Source: Rhodospirillales bacterium 70-18
Lineage (GTDB): Bacteria > Pseudomonadota > Alphaproteobacteria > Acetobacterales > Acetobacteraceae
Length of the DNA stretch: 64,000 bases
NCBI GenBank assembly: GCA_001899585.1
Contig: MKWE01000056.1
Coordinates: 62,001-126,000 of the forward strand
Direction of reading: 5' to 3'
Part shown: piece after piece, positions 42,975 through 55,113 of the stretch
How the letters are laid out: each line of letters starts with the position of its first letter
Numbering within the stretch: position 1 is the stretch's first letter
Made by a program: the position numbers and the translations under genes
The notes under the pieces: model-generated
What the model was told of the DNA's origin: nothing
The model's database searches: none
What the model saw: the letters and a program-made list of their open reading frames with translations, nothing else

Positions 42975-44375
42975 GTGAACACCATCACCGCCCCCGCCCT
43001 GCTCGACCGCGACGGCCTGCTGGACCGCGCCATCCGCCGCATCGCCGGGGTCTGGCGCGACATGGCCTCCTCGGTGTCGCAGGACGAGGACGAGGGCATC
43101 GCCGCCCAGATGCGCGCCTGCCTGTCCGGCCCCGGCGGTGAGATCAGCGCGCGCAACCGCACCGCCAAGCTGGCGCAGGCCTATCTGGGGCTGGACGAGG
43201 CGGGGCGCACCGAATTCCTGCGCATCCTGGCCGGCTTCGATTCCGACCCGTCGGCGCTGGATGCCGTCTACGCCGCCGTGCAGGCCGCCAGCGACCCCAC
43301 CGAGCGCGCCGCCGCCACCGCCGCCCTGCGCCGCGCGCTGGAGCCGCCGCGCCTGCGGCTGCTGACCCAGTTCACCACCATCCCCGACGGCGTGAAGTTC
43401 CTGGTCGATCTGCGCGCCTTCCTGCTGACCCGCGCACGCGGCGACAAGCTGTTGACCGCGCTGGATTCCGACCTGCGCATGCTGCTGGCAAGCTGGTTCG
43501 ATGTCGGCTTCCTGGAGCTGCGCCGGATCGACTGGGACAGCCCGGCGGCGCTGCTGGAGAAGTTGGTGGGCTACGAGGCGGTACACGAGATTCGCGGCTG
43601 GCGCGACCTCAAGAACCGGCTGGACGCCGACCGGCGCTGCTATGCCTTCTTCCATCCGCGCATGCCAACCGAGCCGCTGATCTTCGTGGAGGTGGCGCTG
43701 GTGAAGGGCCTGTCCGGCTCGGTGCAGGCGCTGCTGGATGAGCGGGCGCCGGTGGTGGACAACGGAGCGGCCGATACCGCCATCTTCTACTCCATCAGCA
43801 ACTGCCAGCGCGGGCTGAGCGGCATCAGCTTCGGCAATTTCCTGATCAAGCGGGTGCTGGAGGTGCTGGGGCCGGAATTCCGCAATCTCAAGACCTTCTC
43901 CACCCTTTCGCCGATCCCGGGGTTCCGCCGCTGGCTGGATCGCAAGCTGGAAGCCGCCGAGCCAGGCCTGCTGACCGAGGCTGAGGCGGCGGCCCTGCGC
44001 GCCCAGGCGCCGGAGGGCGAGACCGGCCCGGCCGCGCTGGCCGCCCTGCTGGCCCGGCGCGGCTGGCCCCGCGAGCCGGCGGCGGCCAAGGCGCTGGAGC
44101 CGGTGCTGGTGCGGCTCTGCGCCGTCTACCTGCTGCACGAAGGCAACGGCACCCGCGCGGCCGACCCGGTGGCGCATTTCCACCTGTCCAACGGCGCGCG
44201 GATCGAGCGCATCAACATGCTGGCCGACACCTCCGAGAAGGGGGTGAAGGAAAGTGCGGCCCTGATGGTCAACTACCTGTACGACCCGGCGCGGATCGAG
44301 CAATACCATGAGGACTATGCCGGCGCCGGCCGGCGCAATGCGTCCACTGTGGTGCGCAAGTTGGCGCGGGCGTGA
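42975..44375 (+). CDS. Malonyl-CoA decarboxylase
   Basis: 466 residues. Characteristic regions are YEAVHEIRGWRDLKNRLDAD, FYSISNCQRGLSGISFGNFL (catalytic Ser region), KTFSTLSPIPGFRRWL and HFHLSNGARIERINMLAD (catalytic His). The enzyme converts malonyl-CoA to acetyl-CoA. The GTG start at 42975 is supported by AAGGAG eight bases upstream and by the N-terminal length of the family. It lies 29 bases after nnr on the same strand. Confidence 0.93.
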   Translation: MNTITAPALLDRDGLLDRAIRRIAGVWRDMASSVSQDEDEGIAAQMRACLSGPGGEISARNRTAKLAQAYLGLDEAGRTEFLRILAGFDSDPSALDAVYAAVQAASDPTERAAATAALRRALEPPRLRLLTQFTTIPDGVKFLVDLRAFLLTRARGDKLLTALDSDLRMLLASWFDVGFLELRRIDWDSPAALLEKLVGYEAVHEIRGWRDLKNRLDADRRCYAFFHPRMPTEPLIFVEVALVKGLSGSVQALLDERAPVVDNGAADTAIFYSISNCQRGLSGISFGNFLIKRVLEVLGPEFRNLKTFSTLSPIPGFRRWLDRKLEAAEPGLLTEAEAAALRAQAPEGETGPAALAALLARRGWPREPAAAKALEPVLVRLCAVYLLHEGNGTRAADPVAHFHLSNGARIERINMLADTSEKGVKESAALMVNYLYDPARIEQYHEDYAGAGRRNASTVVRKLARA

Positions 44376-44377
44376 GG

Positions 44378-44502
44378 AAGGAAGCGGTTTTTTTGAAAAA
44401 AGAACCAAAAAGCTTTTACTCGCTGGAGTCCCCGCTCTTCGCATTTGCTCCAGCGAATAAAGTTTTTTGGTTCTTTTTGTTCACAAAAAGAACGCCTTGC
44501 CT
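44378..44502. repeat. AT-rich palindromic element, copy D (complete, 125 bp)
   Basis: Same length as copy C, with ends AAGGAAG and CTTGCCT. The left arm is GGTTTTTTTGAAAAAAGAACC, then AAAAAGCTTTTACTCGCTGG. The right arm is its imperfect reverse complement, CTCCAGCGAATAAAGTTTTT and GGTTCTTTTTGTTCACAAAAAGAAC. It lies three bases after the malonyl-CoA decarboxylase stop and ends 29 bases before the next gene. Confidence 0.85.
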
Positions 44503-44531
44503 ATTCTGAAGAGCCTACCGAAGGAGCCGCC

Positions 44532-46919
44532 ATGAACGACCTAGCCCCCCAGGGCACCATCCGCGCCGATGCCTTGCCGCAGCGGCGGGTGGAGTTGCTG
44601 CGGCAGATCGAGCGCAAGCTGCTCTGGCTCTCCGCCTGGATGATCCATAATGCCAATCATATCAGGCCCAGCCGCGACGGGCTGAAGGTGGGCGGGCACC
44701 AAGCGTCCTGCGCCTCGGTGATCTCGATCGTCACCGCGCTGTATTTCGAGATGCTGCGCCCGCAGGACCGGGTGGCGGTGAAGCCGCATGCCGGGCCGGT
44801 GTTCCACGCCATCAACCATCTGTTCGGCCGCCAGAGCATCGCCCAGATGGAGGGGCTGCGCCGGATGGGCGGCGCGCAATCCTACCCCAGCCGCACCAAG
44901 GACGGGCCGGAGGTGGATTTCTCCACCGGATCGGTGGGGCTCGGCGTGGCGATCACCAGCTTCTCGGCGCTGATCGCCGACTATGTGCGGCTGCACGGGC
45001 TGGGCCGCACCGATCTGCCGCCCGGCCGCCACATCGCCATCGCCGGCGACGCCGAACTGGACGAGGGCAACATCTACGAGGCGCTGCTGGAAGGCTGGAA
45101 GCACGACGTCCGCAATGTCTGGTGGATTATCGACTACAACCGGCAAAGCCTTGATTCCGTTGTTCCAGACCGGCTGTTCGGGCGCATCGAGGGCCTGTTC
45201 CGCGACATGGGCTGGAATGTCGTGACCATGAAATACGGCCGCAGGCTGCAAGCCGCCTTCGCCCGCGAGGGCGGCGAGGCGCTGCGGCTGTGGATCGACG
45301 ACTGCCCCAACTCCTTGTATTCGGCCCTGACCTTCCAGGGCGGCGCGGCCTGGCGGCAGGCGCTGCTGACCGATCTGGGGCGCGACGGCGGCGTGCGGGC
45401 GATCATCGACCCGATGTCCGACGACGAACTCGCGGCGCTGATGACCAATCTGGGTGGGCACGATATCGAGGCGATCATCGAGCAGCTGCGCGCCGCCGAT
45501 GCCGCCGGCGACCAGCCGACCTGCTTCATCGCCTACACCATCAAGGGCATGGGCCTGCCGTTCGCGGGGCACAAGGACAACCATGCCGGACTGATGAGCC
45601 GCGAGCAGATGGAGGTGTTCCGCACCGCCATGGGCATCCGCCCGGGCCATGAATGGGATCTGTTCGAGGGGCTGGAGGCGGGCGAAGGCGAACTGGAAGC
45701 TTTCGTGAAATCAGTGCCTTTTGCGACTCCGCTCACACCGGAAGGCAGGTCGCTGAGCGCCCCCGTGGTGGCGCTGCCGGACCGCCTGCCGATGCCCAAG
45801 CTGGCCGGGCGCAAGATGGCGACGCAAGGCGGGTTCGGCGAGATCCTGGCCGAGATCGGCCGCGGCCAGGGCGCGCTGAAGGACCTGGCCGACCGCATCG
45901 TCACCACCAGCCCGGACGTGACGGTCTCCACCAATCTCGGTCCCTGGGTGAACCGGCGCGGGGTGTTCGACCGGCATACCCGCAACGATGTGTTCCGCGA
46001 CAGCAAGCTGGCCAGCGCGCAGCGTTGGGGGATGACGCCGGAGGGGCAGCATATCGAGTTGGGCATCGCCGAGCAGAACCTGTTCCTGCTGCTGGGCGCG
46101 GCCGGGCTGGCGCCGGCGCTGCACGGGGCCCGGCTGCTGCCGATCGGGACAGTGTACGACCCGTTCGTCAACCGCGGCCTGGATGCGCTGCTGTATGCCT
46201 GCTACCAGGATGCGCGGTTTCTTTTGGTTTCAACGCCTTCCGGCATCACACTGGCACCCGAGGGCGGGCAGCACCAGTCGATCAACACGCCGCTGATCGG
46301 CCTCAGCACCGACCGGTTGGCCAGCTACGAGCCGGCGCATGTGGACGAGCTGGCGATCCTGCTGCGGCACGCCTTCGTGCATATGCAGAAGCCCGACGGG
46401 TCGGCGGTGTGGCTGCGGCTGTCGACCCGGCAATTGGAGCAGAAAGAGCGGAATCTGGACCCGGAAGCGGTGATTTCCGGGGCACATTGGGTGGTAAAAC
46501 CGGCCGAAAACGCGCGAATTTGCCTCGCCTACCAAGGTGCGGTGGCGCCGGAGGCGGAGGCGGCGTTCGCCGAACTGGCCGCCGAGGTGCCGGGGGCGGG
46601 GCTTTTGGCGATCACCAGCCCGGACCGGCTCTATGCCGACTGGACCCGGGCGGCGCGGGCGCGGCGGGATGGTGATGCGGCATCATCATCCCATATCGAA
46701 CGAATCCTGGCGCCGCTGGCGCGCGGCGCGGCGCTGGTGACGGTGCTGGACGGGCATCCGGCGGCGCATGCCTGGCTGGGCGCGGTGCGCGGGCAGCGCG
46801 TGGTGGCGCTGGGGCCCGACCATTTTGGCCAGAGCGGCGATATTCCCGACCTATATAGAGAGTACGGCATCGACAGCGACGCCATATTGGACGCCTGCGC
46901 GCAGGCTTTGCTTGGGTAG
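44532..46919 (+). CDS. AceE-like thiamine-diphosphate E1/transketolase family protein
   Basis: 795 residues. The N-terminal PP domain has KVGGHQASCASVISIVTALYF, the TPP motif GDAELDEGNIYEALLEGW with IDYNRQSLD (about 166-215), and DEGN in place of the usual DEPE. The central PYR domain has GIAEQNLFLLLGAAGLAP, including the activating Glu, and a C-terminal transketolase domain follows. The order matches homodimeric pyruvate dehydrogenase E1 (AceE) and related transketolases, but it is shorter than typical AceE (about 890) and no E2 or E3 gene is near. The exact 2-oxoacid or sugar substrate is unclear. AAGGAG precedes the ATG. Confidence 0.82.
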   Translation: MNDLAPQGTIRADALPQRRVELLRQIERKLLWLSAWMIHNANHIRPSRDGLKVGGHQASCASVISIVTALYFEMLRPQDRVAVKPHAGPVFHAINHLFGRQSIAQMEGLRRMGGAQSYPSRTKDGPEVDFSTGSVGLGVAITSFSALIADYVRLHGLGRTDLPPGRHIAIAGDAELDEGNIYEALLEGWKHDVRNVWWIIDYNRQSLDSVVPDRLFGRIEGLFRDMGWNVVTMKYGRRLQAAFAREGGEALRLWIDDCPNSLYSALTFQGGAAWRQALLTDLGRDGGVRAIIDPMSDDELAALMTNLGGHDIEAIIEQLRAADAAGDQPTCFIAYTIKGMGLPFAGHKDNHAGLMSREQMEVFRTAMGIRPGHEWDLFEGLEAGEGELEAFVKSVPFATPLTPEGRSLSAPVVALPDRLPMPKLAGRKMATQGGFGEILAEIGRGQGALKDLADRIVTTSPDVTVSTNLGPWVNRRGVFDRHTRNDVFRDSKLASAQRWGMTPEGQHIELGIAEQNLFLLLGAAGLAPALHGARLLPIGTVYDPFVNRGLDALLYACYQDARFLLVSTPSGITLAPEGGQHQSINTPLIGLSTDRLASYEPAHVDELAILLRHAFVHMQKPDGSAVWLRLSTRQLEQKERNLDPEAVISGAHWVVKPAENARICLAYQGAVAPEAEAAFAELAAEVPGAGLLAITSPDRLYADWTRAARARRDGDAASSSHIERILAPLARGAALVTVLDGHPAAHAWLGAVRGQRVVALGPDHFGQSGDIPDLYREYGIDSDAILDACAQALLG

Positions 46920-46974
46920 CCGACTTGTGACGGAACGGCGAGTGCGCTAAAGCCCCGCGCTCACGGTCGCGGCC

Positions 46975-47059
<85 letters not shown>

Positions 47060-47115
47060 CCGCGCCGGCGCCTCGGCCACCCGATAGGCAAGATTGAGAC
47101 GAGGATTCTCCGGTT

Positions 47116-48456
47116 ATGCAGGTTACCGAGACGCTCTCCGAAGGGCTGAAGCGCGGCTGGACCGTGGTCGTGCCGAAAGCCGACATCGAGGGCCGGCGCG
47201 CCAAGCGTCTCGCCGAACTGGCCAAGACGGTCAACCTGCCAGGGTTCCGCCCCGGCAAGGTGCCGATGCCGGTGGTGAAGACCCGCTTCGGCACCGCCGT
47301 GATGTCCGAGGTGCTGGAGGAGAGCGTCAATGACGCCACCCGCACGCTGCTGACCGAGCGCGGCATGCGCGCGGCCACCGAGCCGAAGGTGGAAGTGGTG
47401 ACCCTGGGTGACGACCAGGATCTGGAGTTCAAGATCGAGCTTGAGCTGATGCCCGAGATCGCCATGCCGGATTTCGCGGCGCTCGAGCTGACCCGCATGA
47501 AGGCCGAGCCGGCGCCTGAGGCGATCGACAAGGCGCTGGGCGAGATCGCCGGCCGCCAGCGCGAGCTGGTGGAGGTGGAGGAGGCGCGCCCGGCCGCCAC
47601 CGGCGAGGTGCTGACCGTGGACTTCCTGGGCAAGGTGGACGACGTGGCCTTCCCCGGCGGCACCGGCACCGACATGGACGTGGAGATCGGCGGCAGCGGC
47701 TTCATCCCCGGCTTCTCGGAGCAGATGGAGGGCATGAGCCCGGGCGAGACCAAGGTCATCAACGTGACCTTCCCGGAGGAGTACGGCGCCAAGGAACTGG
47801 CCGGCAAGGCCGCGACCTTCGACATCACCGCCAAGAAGCTGAAGACCGCCACGGTGCCGGCGGTGGACGACGAGCTGGCCAAGAAGCTCGGCTTCGATAC
47901 GCTGGATGAGGTGCGCAAGCTGATCGCCCAGCAGATCCAGCGCGAGTACGACCAGCTTTCGCGCCTGCGCATCAAGCGGCAGCTGCTGGATGCGCTGGCC
48001 AAGGCGTGCGACTTCCCGGTGCCGGAGGGCATGCTGAACGCCGAGTTCGAGCAGATCTGGCAGCGCCTGGAGGCCGAGCGCAAGGAAGGCCGGGTGGATG
48101 ACGACGACGCCGGCAAGGACGACGAGACGCTGAAGGCCGAGTATCGCGCCATCGCCGAGCGGCGGGTGCGGCTGGGGCTGCTGCTGGCCGAGATCGGCCG
48201 GGCCAACAGCATCAGCGTGACCGCCGACGAGATGACCCGCGCGATGCGCGCCGAGGCCGGGCGCTACCAGGGCCAGGAACAGATGGTCATGGATTTCTTC
48301 CGCAAGAACCCGCAGGCCGCCGAGTCGCTGCGCGGGCCGATCTTCGAGGAGAAGGTGGTCGATTTCGTGCTGGAACTGGCCAAGGTGGCCGAGACCGTGG
48401 TGACCCCCGAGGAACTGGCCAAGGAGCCGGAGGTCGAGGCGCTGGCGGCCGGCTGA
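47116..48456 (+). CDS. tig: Trigger factor (ribosome-associated chaperone and PPIase)
   Basis: 446 residues. The N-terminal ribosome-binding domain has the signature PGFRPGKVPMPVVKTRFG (about 45-62). The FKBP-type PPIase domain (about 155-245) has FIPGFSEQMEGMSPGETKVINVTFPEEYG, and a helical C-terminal domain is rich in Glu/Lys. It binds nascent chains at the exit tunnel. The gene opens the conserved tig-clpP-clpX-lon order; a strong terminator follows it. Confidence 0.97.
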   Translation: MQVTETLSEGLKRGWTVVVPKADIEGRRAKRLAELAKTVNLPGFRPGKVPMPVVKTRFGTAVMSEVLEESVNDATRTLLTERGMRAATEPKVEVVTLGDDQDLEFKIELELMPEIAMPDFAALELTRMKAEPAPEAIDKALGEIAGRQRELVEVEEARPAATGEVLTVDFLGKVDDVAFPGGTGTDMDVEIGGSGFIPGFSEQMEGMSPGETKVINVTFPEEYGAKELAGKAATFDITAKKLKTATVPAVDDELAKKLGFDTLDEVRKLIAQQIQREYDQLSRLRIKRQLLDALAKACDFPVPEGMLNAEFEQIWQRLEAERKEGRVDDDDAGKDDETLKAEYRAIAERRVRLGLLLAEIGRANSISVTADEMTRAMRAEAGRYQGQEQMVMDFFRKNPQAAESLRGPIFEEKVVDFVLELAKVAETVVTPEELAKEPEVEALAAG

Positions 48457-48494
48457 GCAGCGCGGACCGGCCGTACGCCCTAGGCCATCTTCGG

Positions 48495-48533
48495 ACCCGG
48501 CCTCATCCGCTCGCAGGATGACGGCCGGGTTTC
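48495..48533 (+). terminator. Terminator after tig
   Basis: ACCCGGCCTCATCC, a 7-base loop, then GGATGA(C)GGCCGGGT form a 14-bp stem with one bulged C, followed by TTCGCTT. It starts about 40 bases after the tig stop. Confidence 0.75.
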
Positions 48534-48544
48534 GCTTGGGCTAA

Positions 48545-48647
48545 AGCATGATCGGTGCTGACAGGCGCGCCGATCATGCTCCAGCCTTTTGATTTGGGCG
48601 CATGATTCACGCCTCCGGTGATTCCACCTGCGGCGATCATGCTCTAG
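48545..48647. repeat. GCATGATCG palindrome cluster between tig and clpP
   Basis: AGCATGATCGG (48545-48555) and CCGATCATGCT (48570-48580) are a perfect 11-bp inverted repeat. A third copy, CGATCATGCTCTAG, lies at 48634-48647. Motifs of the form TAGAGCATGATCG are common dispersed intergenic sequences in alphaproteobacteria. They may mark the clpP promoter region or a repeat insertion. Confidence 0.6.
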
Positions 48648-48748
48648 CGTGGAGACTGGTCGGGCCGGCCGTTCGTGCCTATTTAACATCCAGCCGGCAG
48701 GATGGGCCCGAGATCGTCGAGGGCGGGCCGTTGAGAAGGTTTGAGAGC

Positions 48749-49393
48749 ATGAGGGATCGCGATCCCGTCGAGGTCTACAACAACAACCTCGTTCCGATGG
48801 TGGTCGAACAGACCGCGCGGGGCGAGCGGGCGTTCGACATCTATTCCCGCCTGCTCAAGGAGCGGATCATTTTTCTGACCGGCCAGGTTTATGACCAGGT
48901 GGCCAGCGTGATCTGCGCGCAGTTGCTGTTTCTGGAGAGCGAGAACCCGAACAAGGATATCTCGTTCTATATCAACAGCCCGGGCGGCGTGGTGTCGTCG
49001 GCGCTGGCGATGTACGACACCATGCAGTACATCCGCAGCCCGGTTTCCACCGTGTGCATCGGGCAGGCGGCCTCGGCCGGCAGCCTGCTGCTGACGGCCG
49101 GCGCCAAGGGCAAGCGCTATGCGCTGCCGAATGCGCGCATCATGGTGCACCAGCCCTCGGGCGGGGCGCAGGGGCAGGCGACCGATATCGAGATCCAGGC
49201 GCGCGAGATCCTGTATACCCGCAAGCTGCTGAACAACATCTATGTGCGGCATACGGGGCAGCCGGTCGAGGCGATCGAGCGCAAGCTGGAGCGCGATACC
49301 TATATGTCGGCTGAAGAGGCGCGTGATTTCGGGCTGGTGGACGCGGTGGTGGACAGCCGCCCGGCCACCGGCGACGCGGACCAGAAGAGCTGA
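48749..49393 (+). CDS. clpP: ATP-dependent Clp protease proteolytic subunit
   Basis: 214 residues. The catalytic Ser109 lies in GQAASAG, His134 in IMVHQPSGG, and the Asp in ERDTYMS. The N-terminus [18 protein letters not shown] is typical. It forms the tetradecameric chamber that works with ClpX or ClpA. ATG 48749 gives the family length; the upstream frame continues to 48602 without support. clpX follows after about 200 bases. Confidence 0.97.
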   Translation: MRDRDPVEVYNNNLVPMVVEQTARGERAFDIYSRLLKERIIFLTGQVYDQVASVICAQLLFLESENPNKDISFYINSPGGVVSSALAMYDTMQYIRSPVSTVCIGQAASAGSLLLTAGAKGKRYALPNARIMVHQPSGGAQGQATDIEIQAREILYTRKLLNNIYVRHTGQPVEAIERKLERDTYMSAEEARDFGLVDAVVDSRPATGDADQKS

Positions 49394-49596
49394 GACGTCC
49401 GCCTGGCGCCGTGTTCCGTAGCCGGATCGTTCCTGCGGGGCGGTCCGGCGGGTGGCGTTTGCGGGGCATCACCGGGTCGTGACGTGCGTGGGCCGACCCC
49501 GTATCGACGTGCCGTTGTGCCGGTTCTTGTCGCCATCGGCAGGCGGGGTCTAGACTTGGTATCTTGCGGCCCCGGCCATCCGGGACAGGAGTGTTT

Positions 49597-50850
49597 ATGA
49601 GCAAATCCGGCGACTCGAAGAACACCCTCTACTGCTCGTTCTGCGGCAAGTCGCAGCACGAGGTGCGCAAGCTCATCGCCGGGCCGACCGTGTTCATCTG
49701 CGACGAATGCGTCGAGCTGTGCATGGACATCATCCGCGAAGAGCACAAGACGCACTTGGTGAAGTCGCGCGACGGGGTGCCGACACCGAAGGAGATCTGC
49801 AAGGTTCTGGACGACTACGTGATCGGCCAGGCCCATGCGAAGAAGGTGCTCTCGGTGGCGGTGCACAACCATTACAAGCGGTTGGCCCACGGCGCCAAGA
49901 ACAACGACGTGGAGATCGCCAAGTCCAACATCATGCTGCTGGGGCCGACCGGCTCGGGCAAGACGCTGTTGGCCCAGACTCTTGCTCGAATCCTCGACGT
50001 GCCGTTCACCATGGCGGACGCCACCACGCTGACCGAGGCGGGGTATGTGGGCGAGGATGTGGAGAACATCATCCTCAAGCTGCTGCAGGCGGCCGACTAC
50101 AACGTGGAGCGGGCGCAGCGCGGCATCGTCTATATCGACGAGGTCGACAAGATCAGCCGCAAGTCCGACAACCCCTCGATCACCCGCGACGTGAGCGGCG
50201 AGGGCGTGCAGCAGGCGCTGCTGAAGATCATGGAGGGGACCGTCGCCTCCGTGCCGCCGCAGGGCGGGCGCAAGCATCCGCAGCAGGAGTTCCTGCAGGT
50301 GGACACGACCAACATCCTGTTCATCGTGGGCGGGGCGTTCTCGGGGCTGGACAAGATCATCTCCGCCCGCGGCAAGGGCTCGGGCATCGGCTTCGGGGCC
50401 GATGTGAAGGACCCGGAGGAGCGGCGGATCGGCGCGGTGCTGCGCGAGGTGGAGCCGGAAGACCTGCTGCGCTTCGGGCTGATTCCGGAGTTCATCGGGC
50501 GGCTGCCGGTGGTGGCGACGCTGGAGGACCTGGACGAGGCGGCGCTGATGGAGATCCTCACCAAGCCGAAGAACGCGCTGGTCAAGCAGTATGGCCGGCT
50601 GTTCGAGATGGAGGGGGTGAAGCTGTCGTTCACCGACGACGCCCTGGCCTCGGTCGCGCGGCGCGCCATCGCGCGCAAGACGGGCGCCCGCGGGCTGCGC
50701 TCCATCATGGAGCAGATCCTGCTGGGCACCATGTTCGACCTGCCCAGCCTGGACGGGGTGGAAGAGGTGGTGATCAACCGCGAAGTGGCCGAAAGCCGTG
50801 CCAACCCGCTGTTCCTTTACGGCAAGGAACGCGCCGAGACGAGCGCCTGA
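49597..50850 (+). CDS. clpX: ATP-dependent Clp protease ATP-binding subunit ClpX
   Basis: 417 residues. The N-terminal zinc-binding domain has Cys13, Cys16, Cys35 and Cys38 (CSFC, CDEC). The AAA+ domain has Walker [15 protein letters not shown] (about 115), Walker [11 protein letters not shown], the pore loop GYVGEDVE and sensor 2 [11 protein letters not shown]. It unfolds substrates for ClpP. ATG 49597 with AGGAG upstream; the frame upstream of this is not conserved. Confidence 0.98.
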   Translation: MSKSGDSKNTLYCSFCGKSQHEVRKLIAGPTVFICDECVELCMDIIREEHKTHLVKSRDGVPTPKEICKVLDDYVIGQAHAKKVLSVAVHNHYKRLAHGAKNNDVEIAKSNIMLLGPTGSGKTLLAQTLARILDVPFTMADATTLTEAGYVGEDVENIILKLLQAADYNVERAQRGIVYIDEVDKISRKSDNPSITRDVSGEGVQQALLKIMEGTVASVPPQGGRKHPQQEFLQVDTTNILFIVGGAFSGLDKIISARGKGSGIGFGADVKDPEERRIGAVLREVEPEDLLRFGLIPEFIGRLPVVATLEDLDEAALMEILTKPKNALVKQYGRLFEMEGVKLSFTDDALASVARRAIARKTGARGLRSIMEQILLGTMFDLPSLDGVEEVVINREVAESRANPLFLYGKERAETSA

Positions 50851-50890
50851 CGACTGCGCGCACCCGTTCGCCCCGCCTGGTTGTCAAGGC

Positions 50891-50919
50891 CTTGCGGGGC
50901 GGGGGGCGGATGCCGATAT
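50891..50919 (+). promoter_or_regulatory. Possible heat-shock (RpoH-type) promoter for lon
   Basis: CTTGCG, 17 bases, then CGATAT, in the clpX-lon gap about 140 bases before the lon start. lon is a classic RpoH target. The match to the consensus is partial, especially at -10. Confidence 0.25.
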
Positions 50920-51057
50920 CGGACGCATCATCCGGGCGTCAGGCTCGCGCCAATCCATTGTGATGGGGCATAGAGCTGGCAAGTCGTTCTGGGGATGCGG
51001 TCCGTGCCCATAATCGGGGCGGTCCGCGTGCCGACTGTCCTGTAGGAGGTCAATAGC

Positions 51058-53544
<2,487 letters not shown>

Positions 53545-53567
53545 TCGCGCAAGCGCCGAGTCGCAAG

Positions 53568-53594
53568 GCCCGCCGGAGTGATCCGGCGGGCTTT
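53568..53594 (+). terminator. Terminator after lon
   Basis: GCCCGCCGGA, loop GTGA, then TCCGGCGGGC form a perfect 10-bp stem, followed by TTTCGC. GTGA is a GNRA tetraloop. Confidence 0.85.
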
Positions 53595-53863
53595 CGCGTG
53601 CCGGTTATGCTCTCGGGGTCGTGAACACATCACTGGAATGTTCGCCGGCTTCGTTGACGTGGCCGGAAGCCGGCCTCTAGTGTCGCCGTTCAGGCTGCGG
53701 CGATTCGCTGGCGGCGCCGCGACGGAGCCGGATCGCTGATGCAGGGGATGCCGCGTGGTCGCCTGTGTCGCAGCCTTCCGGTCCATTGGACAGATACGTG
53801 GGCGGCCCCGTCCGGGGTGCGCCTGAACACTCATATGACGACCAGATCAGGGGGCTCAAAGCC
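53595..53863 (+). promoter_or_regulatory. Intergenic region upstream of the HU gene
   Basis: 269 bases with no convincing gene. A TTGACG at 53654-53659 could be a -35 box, but no good -10 follows at the right distance. The rest shows no repeat or hairpin of note apart from short GC palindromes (CCGGAAGCCGG). Confidence 0.3.
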
Positions 53864-54136
53864 GTGAACAAGATGGACCTCATCGCCGCCGTGGCGGATT
53901 CGACCGAGTTGACCAAGGCCAAGGCCGCCGAGGTGGTGGATGCCGTGTTCTCGGCCATCGAGGGCGCGCTGAAGGCCAAGGAGGAGGTGCGGCTGGTGGG
54001 CTTCGGCTCGTTCGTGACCAGCAAGCGCGAGGCAACCACCGGGCGCAACCCGCGCACCGGCGAGGAGATCAAGATCGACGCCTCGGTGTCGGTGCGGTTC
54101 AAGGCCGGCAAGTCCCTGAAGGACGCCGTGAACTGA
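53864..54136 (+). CDS. DNA-binding protein HU
   Basis: 90 residues. The GTG start at 53864 gives [14 protein letters not shown], the usual HU N-terminus, with AGGGGG nine bases upstream. The body has [40 protein letters not shown] and the DNA-arm and C-terminal residues [14 protein letters not shown]. It compacts and bends DNA as a dimer. The usual place after lon supports the call. Confidence 0.95.
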   Translation: MNKMDLIAAVADSTELTKAKAAEVVDAVFSAIEGALKAKEEVRLVGFGSFVTSKREATTGRNPRTGEEIKIDASVSVRFKAGKSLKDAVN

Positions 54137-54161
54137 GACTGGCGGCATTCGCTGCGCCGGC

Positions 54162-54187
54162 AGGGCCGCCCTTCGGGGCGGCCCTTT
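54162..54187 (+). terminator. Terminator after the HU gene
   Basis: AGGGCCGCCC, UUCG-type loop, GGGCGGCCCT: a perfect 10-bp stem closed by a very stable tetraloop, followed by TTGCG. Confidence 0.85.
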
Positions 54188-54231
54188 GCGTTTGGGGCCG
54201 GTATCGCCTATGTCCCCGGCCGTTCGGCGTG

Positions 54232-54306
54232 GGGCGGTTAGCTCAGCGGTAGAGCGTCTCGTTTACACCGAGAGGGCCGGCGGTTCGAATCCGTCACCGC
54301 CCACCA
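54232..54306 (+). tRNA. tRNA-Val (anticodon UAC)
   Basis: Acceptor GGGCGGT/ACCGCCC, discriminator A, CCA encoded. The anticodon stem TCTCG/CGAGA encloses TTTACAC, giving UAC. D-arm GCTCAGCGGTAGAGC, T-arm CGGCGGTTCGAATCCGTCA. Confidence 0.97.
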
Positions 54307-54417
54307 TTTCCCCCGGCTGGCGGCGCCGCATGGCGGCCATCCGGAAAATCGACCGGGGTTTGTCCGCACGCGCTTGACGCCGCCCGGCGGGGCATCTAAA
54401 CGCTGCGGCCTGCCGAT

Positions 54418-54494
<77 letters not shown>

Positions 54495-54742
54495 GCATCG
54501 CAGCAGGCCCCCCCACACACAGAACCGCGCATCGCTTCGTGCGCTTTCCTTACAATCCAGGCAGGCATGCCGCCCTTGAATTCGGGGCGATTGATGCCTT
54601 TGCCCCTATGGCCGAGGGCGCGCGATGAGGGTAATGTCCGCGCGCGCTGCGGTGCGGTATTGCTGCACGGCGGCGTCGGCGTGACTCGCGCCGTGGGACG
54701 GCGGCGGCACAGGCCGGCGCCGGCAGACCGAAAGGAAGCATC

Positions 54743-55108
54743 ATGGCGCCCGCGCTGGCCGCGTATTTCCCGATCCTGGTGTTCATCGGCATTGCCGGCG
54801 TGATCGCGCTGGCGATGGTGGGCGGCTCGCTGGTGGCGGCGCGGCAGAAGCCGTACGCGGAGAAGCTGTCGGCCTATGAGTGCGGATTCGAGGCGTTCGA
54901 CGATGCCCGCCGGCGGTTCGACGTGCGGTTCTACCTGGTGGCGATCCTGTTCATCATCTTCGACCTGGAGGTGGCGTTCCTGTTCCCCTGGGCGGTGAGC
55001 CTGGCGGATATCGGGGTGTTCGGGTTCCTGTCGATGCTGGCCTTCCTCGGGGTGCTGACGGTTGGCTTCATCTACGAGTGGTGCAAGGGCGCCCTGGATT
55101 GGGAGTGA
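54743..55108 (+). CDS. nuoA: NADH-quinone oxidoreductase subunit A
   Basis: 121 residues, three transmembrane helices. The conserved loop [31 protein letters not shown] carries the mobile Cys. It is part of the membrane arm near the quinone site. AAGGAAG precedes the ATG. It is the first gene of a collinear nuo operon; about 250 bases of upstream DNA after tRNA-Asp presumably hold the promoter, though no clear -35/-10 pair is seen. Confidence 0.96.
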   Translation: MAPALAAYFPILVFIGIAGVIALAMVGGSLVAARQKPYAEKLSAYECGFEAFDDARRRFDVRFYLVAILFIIFDLEVAFLFPWAVSLADIGVFGFLSMLAFLGVLTVGFIYEWCKGALDWE

Positions 55109-55113
55109 GCGGC

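Noticed and set aside
54307-54417. Extra tRNA or small gene between tRNA-Val and tRNA-Asp
   Set aside because: No cloverleaf or coding signal is found in these 111 bases.
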